The position numbers were made by a program, and so were the translations under genes. Positions 12,838 through 17,088 of a stretch of DNA of 17,088 bases are shown here, one piece after another. Each line of letters begins with the position of its first letter. The stretch's first letter is position 1. The notes under the pieces are model-generated. The model was not told the DNA's origin, ran no database searches, and saw only the letters and a program-made list of their open reading frames with translations. Origin of the DNA: Actinomycetota bacterium (GTDB lineage: Bacteria; Actinomycetota; Acidimicrobiia; Acidimicrobiales; JAHWLA01); contig JAHWLA010000027.1 in the NCBI GenBank assembly GCA_019347595.1, positions 1 to 17,088 on the forward strand, read 5' to 3'.

Positions 12838-13919
12838 CCGGCAGGCGCGACCGACACCCATTCCCCCGAGGCCGTCGGCCGGATCGACCCCAGCGAGTGG
12901 AACTCCTCCAGCAGGTCGTCGCGCCGCGGGTTCCCGCTGACCGCATGCTCGACCTCGCGCACGGCCAGGGCGAGGTTCTGCTGCCGCCGGATGCCGAGCG
13001 ACTCGCCCTTGGCCCGCTCCCACAGCGTGCCCACGACCTCCTCGCCGGGACGGGTGCCGCCCGACGTGGTGACGAAAGCGCGGTCGCGCATCTCGGTGAG
13101 CACGGTCTTGAGGTAGGCGACATGAGGTGCTTCGTCGGCGCGGATGTACGACACCAACCGGGCGGCCTCGCCGTCGCCCGCCACCAGCTCGGGGTCGGCG
13201 AGCACCTCCTCGGCCCAGGCGAAGATGTGGTGGGCGCTGATCTCGATGAGCAACAGGCTCGCCATGCGGGCGATGAGCTGTTCGAGGTTGGGGTCGATGT
13301 CATCGAACATCGGCTCCGGGAGCATCGGCCCGCGGCCCCCACCGGCCGTCGTGATACCCATGCGCTGGAGCATGACCTCGGTCTGGTCTTCGGTGACGGG
13401 ATGCTCGAAGGCGATGTCTCGTGCCGCGAACCACATCTGCTTGTGGCCGCCCTCGGCGCCGTAGCCCGCCTCGTCACGGGCGTGGGCCTCGAACAGCCCG
13501 TTGTCGAGGTGCGTGAGCGCCGTTCCCCGCACGTCCTCCTCGAAGCACGCCTGGAAGTCGGGGATCAGCGAGTAGCGGATCATGGCGCCGAACCCCTCCA
13601 CCGTCCCGATCCGGGTCAACGACGAGATGATCGGCTCGGAGACGCCGGCGCCCACCAGGAACGTGGCCTGCGCCACGTTGGGATAGGCCTCGGGCCACGA
13701 CTCCAGCGGGATGTCGAGCAGCGGCCGGCCGAACTGCTCGGCATGCGATTGCTGCCACGCCTCGATCGCCGTCCACCGGTTGCGAGTCCGAGGCGAGACG
13801 TACCGCCCCGCCTCGTCGAAGCCGCCGTGGCAGTGCACGCCACCGGCGACGAGCGGCTCGACGACCGGAAGGCTCTCCAGCAACTCGTCCCGCGTCCACT
13901 CCGTCGGGAGGCTGGTCAT
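12831..13919 (-). CDS. Uncharacterised helical protein, candidate ferritin-like di-iron protein
   Basis: 362 aa; I do not recognise a named family. The sequence is largely helical with no signal peptide or membrane helix. Possible iron ligands form an E / ExxH / E / ExxH series: Glu144 (in GLFEAHARDE), Glu156-Gly-Gly-His159, Glu226 (in LLLIEISAHH) and Glu263-Ala-Pro-His266 (in RADEAPHVAYL). That spacing is like the carboxylate-histidine sites of ferritin-like oxygenases and reductases. His30-31 region (GVHCHGG) and the C-terminal third have no assignment. An enzyme acting on an organic substrate would be my guess. ATG 13919 is used because TACACT ends 7 nt upstream; an earlier in-frame start at 13949 would lie inside the operator. 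It is divergent from a TetR gene and shares an operator with it, so it is probably that regulator's main target. The 3' end overlaps the ArsC-like gene. Confidence 0.7.
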   Translation of the reverse strand: MTSLPTEWTRDELLESLPVVEPLVAGGVHCHGGFDEAGRYVSPRTRNRWTAIEAWQQSHAEQFGRPLLDIPLESWPEAYPNVAQATFLVGAGVSEPIISSLTRIGTVEGFGAMIRYSLIPDFQACFEEDVRGTALTHLDNGLFEAHARDEAGYGAEGGHKQMWFAARDIAFEHPVTEDQTEVMLQRMGITTAGGGRGPMLPEPMFDDIDPNLEQLIARMASLLLIEISAHHIFAWAEEVLADPELVAGDGEAARLVSYIRADEAPHVAYLKTVLTEMRDRAFVTTSGGTRPGEEVVGTLWERAKGESLGIRRQQNLALAVREVEHAVSGNPRRDDLLEEFHSLGSIRPTASGEWVSVAPAGY

Positions 13920-13926
13920 GTGAGGA

Positions 13927-13950
13927 AGTGTATACTCAAGCGTATACACT
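13927..13950. promoter_or_regulatory. Perfect 9-6-9 palindromic operator over divergent promoters
   Basis: AGTGTATAC (13927-13935), spacer TCAAGC, GTATACACT (13942-13950). Each arm ends with a TACACT -10 hexamer: the right arm for the TetR gene (7 nt before GTG 13958) and the left arm, read on the minus strand, for the ferritin-like gene (7 nt before ATG 13919). A repressor dimer here would block both promoters. The AT-rich arms stand out sharply from the surrounding GC-rich DNA. Confidence 0.85.
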
Positions 13951-13957
13951 CGGCAAC

Positions 13958-14575
13958 GTGACCGTGGGCACGTCCTCCCGCCGACTGCTACCGAAGGCCG
14001 AGCGCCGCGCTGCCATCCTCCATGGCGCGGCCACAGCCTTCGCCCACGAAGGCTTCGCCGCCACCTCGATGGACGACGTGGCCACGGCGGCAGGCATCAC
14101 CAAGCTGATCGTCTACCGCCACTTCGCCTCGAAGGAGGAGCTCTACGAAGCGGTTCTGGCCCAGGTGTCGAGCCGCCTGGCCGAGGAGTTCGTGGCCGGG
14201 CTCGAACGGCAGCCGCCGCGAGCGGTCGGTGTGCGGACCTTCCTGACCGTCGCCCGTGAAGACCGCGACGCCTTCGTCCTGTTGTGGCGCCATGCCGCCC
14301 GTGAGCCGCAGTTCGCCGAGCACGCGGAACGCTTCCGGGCCAAGGCCGTCGAGGTCGCCGACGCCATGCTCGTCGAACGCGTCATCCGCCGCGACCGTCG
14401 CCGCCGCCGGTGGGCGGCCCAGGCGATTGTCTCCTGGCTGGTCGATGCCGTCGTCCACTGGCTGGAAGAGGGCACGCCCGAGCGCGACGAGGAGTTCGTC
14501 GCGCTGGTGTCGCGTGCGGTGGCCGCCATGGTGACGGCGTGGACGGACGACGACGAGCCCGTCTCCCCCGCGTAG
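13958..14575 (+). CDS. TetR/AcrR-family transcriptional regulator
   Basis: 205 aa, typical length. Residues 15-61 are the TetR DNA-binding domain: ERRAAILHGAATAFAHEGFAATSMDDVATAAGITKLIVYRHFASKEELY, with the recognition helix in ITKLIVYRHF (47-56). Residues 65-195 are the helical ligand-binding and dimer domain, with no recognisable ligand signature; RRDRRRRRW (144-152) is a strongly basic patch. The gene is divergent from the ferritin-like gene with 38 nt between starts, and the shared palindrome at 13927-13950 is the obvious binding site, so self-repression and control of the neighbour are expected. GTG 13958 is chosen from the -10 spacing; the frame remains open to a GTG at 13928 within the operator. 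The ligand is presumably related to the neighbour's substrate, which is unknown. Confidence 0.9.
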   Translation: MTVGTSSRRLLPKAERRAAILHGAATAFAHEGFAATSMDDVATAAGITKLIVYRHFASKEELYEAVLAQVSSRLAEEFVAGLERQPPRAVGVRTFLTVAREDRDAFVLLWRHAAREPQFAEHAERFRAKAVEVADAMLVERVIRRDRRRRRWAAQAIVSWLVDAVVHWLEEGTPERDEEFVALVSRAVAAMVTAWTDDDEPVSPA

Positions 14576-14585
14576 CCCCTTCTCG

Positions 14586-14603
14586 TACGAACACACGTTC
14601 GTA
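14586..14603. promoter_or_regulatory. SOS/LexA-type box before the radical SAM gene
   Basis: TACGAAC - ACAC - GTTCGTA, a perfect 18-bp inverted repeat. Its core CGAAC-ACAC-GTTCG fits the Gram-positive LexA consensus CGAAC-RNRY-GTTYG at every position. It abuts the -10 at 14604, where bound LexA would block polymerase. Confidence 0.75.
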
Positions 14604-14609
14604 TACACT
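14604..14609 (+). promoter_or_regulatory. -10 element of the radical SAM gene (leaderless)
   Basis: TACACT, 7 nt, then GTG 14617. The bases 14601-14609 (GTATACACT) are identical to one arm of the TetR operator at 13942-13950. Confidence 0.55.
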
Positions 14610-14616
14610 GGGGACT

Positions 14617-15681
14617 GTGCCGTCCGACACGCCGTTGCGGTGGAAGCTGGCTGACGAGTCGTCCCCCCAGGGCACCTTCTTCTCCGACGAGGAGCTGGTC
14701 GAGCGCCACGTCGGCACAGGCGAGTTCCGCGGGCTGGAGTTCCTCCATGTCAACGCCCGGCGAATCGTCAACGAGGTGCCCGCCGCCTCGCGCATGCCGT
14801 TCCGCTACACCATCAACGCCTACCGCGGGTGCAGCCACGCCTGCACGTACTGCTTCGCCCGGCCGACCCACGAGTACCTGGGCCTCGACATCGGCGACGA
14901 CTTCGACTCCAAGATCGTCGTCAAGGTCAACGCCGTCGAGCGGCTGCGGGCCGAGCTGCGCTCCCCCAAGTGGCGCGGCCATCACATCGCCATGGGGACC
15001 AACACCGACCCGTACCAGCGCTGCGAGGGGAAGTACCACCTCACCCGCGGCATCGTCCGCGGGCTGGGCGAGGCGGGCAACGAGTTCTCCATCCTCACCA
15101 AGTCGACGCTGATCCTGCGCGACCTCGACGTGCTCACCACCGCCGCCCGACGCACGAGCGTCCGGGTGAACTTCTCCATCGGCACGCTCGACGAGACGGT
15201 GTGGAAGGCCACCGAGCCCGGCACGCCCCACCCGCGCCGTCGCGTCGAGGCGGTGCGCAAGCTCAACCAGGCGGGCATCCCGTGCGGCGTCCTCATCGCT
15301 CCGATCCTGCCGGGCATCTCCGACAGCCCCGACCAACTTCGCGACGTGGTCGCCGCCTGTGTCGACGCGGGCGCCGTGTCGCTGACACCGCTTGCCCTCC
15401 ACCTCCGTCCCGGCGTGCGCGAGCACTTCATGGTCCGCCTCGCCGAGCAGCGCCCCGAGCTGGTCGACGAGTACGAGCGCCGCTACCGGCGGGCCTATCT
15501 CCCCAAGAAGGACCAGGAGGCGCTGTCGACAACGGTGCGCGACCTCGTCCGTCGAGCAGGGGGGCTGACGGCGTCGCCTACCCGGAGCCGCTTCGTGCGC
15601 GAGATGCTCGGCGTCGGCGACACGGCACCGAAGGAGCCCGACGCGGCGCACGCCGCCGAGCAGCTGCGCCTCGGCGTGTAG
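14617..15681 (+). CDS. Rv2578c-family radical SAM protein
   Basis: 354 aa. The radical SAM cluster motif CSHACTYC (Cys72, Cys76, Cys79) follows YTINAYRGC, a layout shared with Rv2578c-type proteins and spore photoproduct lyase-like enzymes. MGTNTDPYQRCEGKYHLTRGI (starting near residue 128) is a family landmark, and ITKSTLILRDLDVL, FSIGTLDETVWKATEPGTP and GVLIAPILPGISDSP follow along the TIM barrel. It should use a [4Fe-4S] cluster and S-adenosylmethionine to make a 5'-deoxyadenosyl radical; the substrate is unknown. The LexA-type box directly upstream implies induction by DNA damage. From memory, mycobacterial Rv2578c has been listed among LexA-linked genes. GTG 14617 is chosen from the -10 spacing; a longer frame would overlap tetR. 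Its stop codon is immediately adjacent to that of the convergent glycosylase gene. Confidence 0.88.
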   Translation: MPSDTPLRWKLADESSPQGTFFSDEELVERHVGTGEFRGLEFLHVNARRIVNEVPAASRMPFRYTINAYRGCSHACTYCFARPTHEYLGLDIGDDFDSKIVVKVNAVERLRAELRSPKWRGHHIAMGTNTDPYQRCEGKYHLTRGIVRGLGEAGNEFSILTKSTLILRDLDVLTTAARRTSVRVNFSIGTLDETVWKATEPGTPHPRRRVEAVRKLNQAGIPCGVLIAPILPGISDSPDQLRDVVAACVDAGAVSLTPLALHLRPGVREHFMVRLAEQRPELVDEYERRYRRAYLPKKDQEALSTTVRDLVRRAGGLTASPTRSRFVREMLGVGDTAPKEPDAAHAAEQLRLGV

Positions 15682-16830
15682 TCAGGCGACGGCGGCCCGC
15701 AGCGGTGCGGCCAGCGCCTCGGGCATGACCCGCTCGACAGCGACGGCGTCGCACCCCACCCAGCCCGCTGCTTCGCGCAGCGCGCCCGCCATGGCGCCGA
15801 CGGCAGACGGCCGCAACGACACCTGCCGCGCCACCAGCGTCTGCCCTTGGCGAGCGGGGTCGACGCGGCCCACCAGGCGGCCGCCTGCCAGCAACGGCAT
15901 GGTGAAGTACCCGTGCTTGCGCAGTGGCTTGGGGACGTACGCCTCCAGCTTGTGCTCGAAGCGGAACATGCGCAGGGTGCGCGCCCGGTCCCATATCAGC
16001 GAGTCGAACGGCGAGAGCAGCGTCGTCCGATGACGGCCGCGCGGCGCCTCGGCGAGCGCAGCCGGGTCGGCCCACGCCGATGCGTCCCAGCCCGCCACGA
16101 TGACCGGCGCCAACCCTGCGTCGACCAACGCGCCCTCCACAAAGTCGACGCGCAGTCGGTAGTAGTCGGCGAGGTCGCGCACCGTGGCCACGCCGAGATG
16201 TGTCGCCGCCCGCCGCACCAGCTCGACGGCGCACTCCTGGTCGCTCGGCTCGGCGGCGAGCAGGTGGGCGGGGACGACCCGCTCGGGCAGGTCGTAGACG
16301 CGCTTCCACCCGCGGCGCTCGACGCACACGACGTCGCCGGAGGCCAGCAGCCGCTCGACGCCGATCTTCGCTTCCGACCAGTCCCACCACGGGCCGCCGC
16401 GCTTGGCCCCGCCGAGCTCGGTGGCCGTGCACGGGCCGTCCGCCAGGCGGTCGAGCACCGCCTTGACCGCGACGTCCGACGGCTGTCGTGCTCCCCAGTC
16501 CCACCCGCGGTGGCGCCGTCGTCGGGCGGCGAACCACGGCCAGTCCTCCATCGGCAACACCGACGCCGCGTGCGCCCAGTACTCGAACGCCTGCGGCGGG
16601 CTGCCCCAGTAGGCCGACTCCACGGCGGCTCGCCCCACCGCGCCCAGCCGGGCGTAGGGGACGAGCTCGTGCGAACGGGCGAGCACGGAGATGGTGTCGA
16701 GCTGCACGGCGCCGAGCGATCGCAGGACGCCCGGGACACCGGCGCGTCGGTCCGGCGCGCCGAGCACGCCTTGGGCCCGCAGGAAGAGCCGACGGGCCTC
16801 GTCCGCGGTCAACGACAAGGTGCTCGCCAT
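15682..16830 (-). CDS. YcaQ/AlkX-type winged-helix DNA glycosylase (HTH_42 family)
   Basis: 382 aa. The family, formerly DUF1006/winged helix DNA-binding domain proteins, includes AlkZ and E. coli YcaQ (AlkX), which unhook alkylated bases and interstrand crosslinks. AVQLDTISVLARSHELV (residues 41-57) carries the catalytic QxD motif, Gln43-Leu-Asp45, characteristic of the YcaQ branch rather than the QxQ of AlkZ. Other family blocks are AFEYWAHAASVLPMEDWPWF (about 81-100), SPFDSLIWDRARTLRMFRFEHKLEAYVP and RKHGYFTMPLLAGGRLVGRVDP. The protein should be cytosolic and monomeric. ATG 16830 is chosen since TACGAT lies 9 nt upstream and the next gene's promoter starts just beyond. It is convergent with the SOS-box radical SAM gene, with no bases between the two stop codons. 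Confidence 0.88.
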   Translation of the reverse strand: MASTLSLTADEARRLFLRAQGVLGAPDRRAGVPGVLRSLGAVQLDTISVLARSHELVPYARLGAVGRAAVESAYWGSPPQAFEYWAHAASVLPMEDWPWFAARRRRHRGWDWGARQPSDVAVKAVLDRLADGPCTATELGGAKRGGPWWDWSEAKIGVERLLASGDVVCVERRGWKRVYDLPERVVPAHLLAAEPSDQECAVELVRRAATHLGVATVRDLADYYRLRVDFVEGALVDAGLAPVIVAGWDASAWADPAALAEAPRGRHRTTLLSPFDSLIWDRARTLRMFRFEHKLEAYVPKPLRKHGYFTMPLLAGGRLVGRVDPARQGQTLVARQVSLRPSAVGAMAGALREAAGWVGCDAVAVERVMPEALAAPLRAAVA

Positions 16831-16839
16831 GAGGGCGTG

Positions 16840-16849
16840 ATCGTAGAGT
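16840..16849. promoter_or_regulatory. Overlapping divergent -10 elements (glycosylase and SDR)
   Basis: On the minus strand TACGAT (16845-16840) lies 9 nt before ATG 16830. On the plus strand TAGAGT (16844-16849) lies 8 nt before GTG 16858. The hexamers share two base pairs, so the two promoters cannot both be occupied at once. Confidence 0.45.
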
Positions 16850-16857
16850 TCGCCGCC

Positions 16858-17088
16858 GTGCCGCAGACCGACGACCCCCTCGCCCTGTTCCGCCTCGACG
16901 GCCGCGTCGCCGTCGTCACCGGGGCGTCCAGCGGGCTCGGGGCCCGGTTCGCCCGAGTGCTGCACGCCGCCGGTGCGACGGTCGTGCTCGCCGCCCGACG
17001 GCTCGATCGCCTGGAGCAACTTGGGGGCGATCTGCCCCGGGCGACATCGGTGCAGTGCGATGTCGCCGTCGATGCCGACTGCGAAGCG
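16858..17088 (+). CDS. Short-chain dehydrogenase/reductase, 5' part only
   Basis: 77 codons before the window ends; the gene continues beyond it. After a short lead (PQTDDPLALFRLDG) the Rossmann segment RVAVVTGASSGLGARFARVL (residues 16-35) carries the classical TGxxxGxG cofactor motif. TVVLAARRLDRLEQL (from about residue 42) ends the second strand with AARR, and arginines after the strand favour NADP(H) over NAD(H). VQCDVA (about 66-71) is the adenine-contacting DV segment. The catalytic Ser-Tyr-Lys region is not in the window, so the substrate and reaction direction cannot be assessed. GTG 16858 is supported by the -10 hexamer 8 nt upstream. Confidence 0.85.
   Translation, partial: MPQTDDPLALFRLDGRVAVVTGASSGLGARFARVLHAAGATVVLAARRLDRLEQLGGDLPRATSVQCDVAVDADCEA

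Noticed and set aside
11157..13961. 934-codon plus-strand open frame
   Set aside because: It lies antisense to the MFS and ferritin-like genes and overlaps the ArsC gene in another frame. The composition is Arg/Gly/Ala-rich with no domain; long antisense frames are expected at this GC content.

Overview
The window is very GC-rich and densely coded on both strands, with GTG used about as often as ATG as a start codon. Several families are characteristic of Actinomycetota: a DUF501 protein, a Ppx/GppA phosphatase, an Rv2578c-type radical SAM protein, a YcaQ-type glycosylase, and an Rv0501/Rv0502-like epimerase/acyltransferase pair. The sequence fits a high-GC actinobacterium, possibly of the Acidimicrobiia type, but placement below the phylum is a guess. 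I count sixteen protein genes (the last cut by the window edge) and one tRNA-Leu. I see no insertion sequence, phage gene, CRISPR array or rRNA.

Layout: (1) 5-2126, + strand, three overlapping genes: a CoxG-like SRPBCC protein with a C-terminal membrane anchor, a DUF501 protein and a Ppx/GppA phosphatase. (2) 2127-2298, an intergenic region with two perfect hairpins. (3) 2299-5875, + strand, three overlapping genes: a class V aminotransferase, an acetyl-CoA-synthetase-like acyl-CoA synthetase and a GNAT acetyltransferase. (4) 8625-5907, - strand operon: PlsC-like acyltransferase, atypical NAD epimerase, crotonase-fold protein. (5) 10458-8802, - strand: a four-helix membrane protein and a Cas4/AddB-like PD-(D/E)XK nuclease with four cysteines placed for an iron-sulfur cluster. 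(6) 10517-11003, + strand: a small unknown protein and tRNA-Leu(UAA). (7) 12470-11181 MFS transporter, divergent from an ArsC-family reductase at 12469-12837. (8) 13919-12831, a protein I read as ferritin-like and possibly di-iron, divergent from its probable TetR regulator at 13958-14575. (9) 14617-15681, a radical SAM protein behind an SOS-type LexA box, convergent with a YcaQ-type DNA glycosylase. (10) 16858-end, the start of an SDR gene.

Two things organise the window. Most genes that appear to begin a transcript have a TAnnnT-like -10 hexamer placed 7-9 nt before an ATG or GTG, which predicts leaderless mRNAs. Most downstream genes instead overlap their predecessor by 1 or 4 nt. The most system-like locus is the TetR/ferritin-like pair, which shares a perfect 9-6-9 operator covering both -10 elements. 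The same 9-mer half-site recurs in the SOS-type promoter of the next gene. These are readings from sequence and remembered family knowledge; no database search was run.
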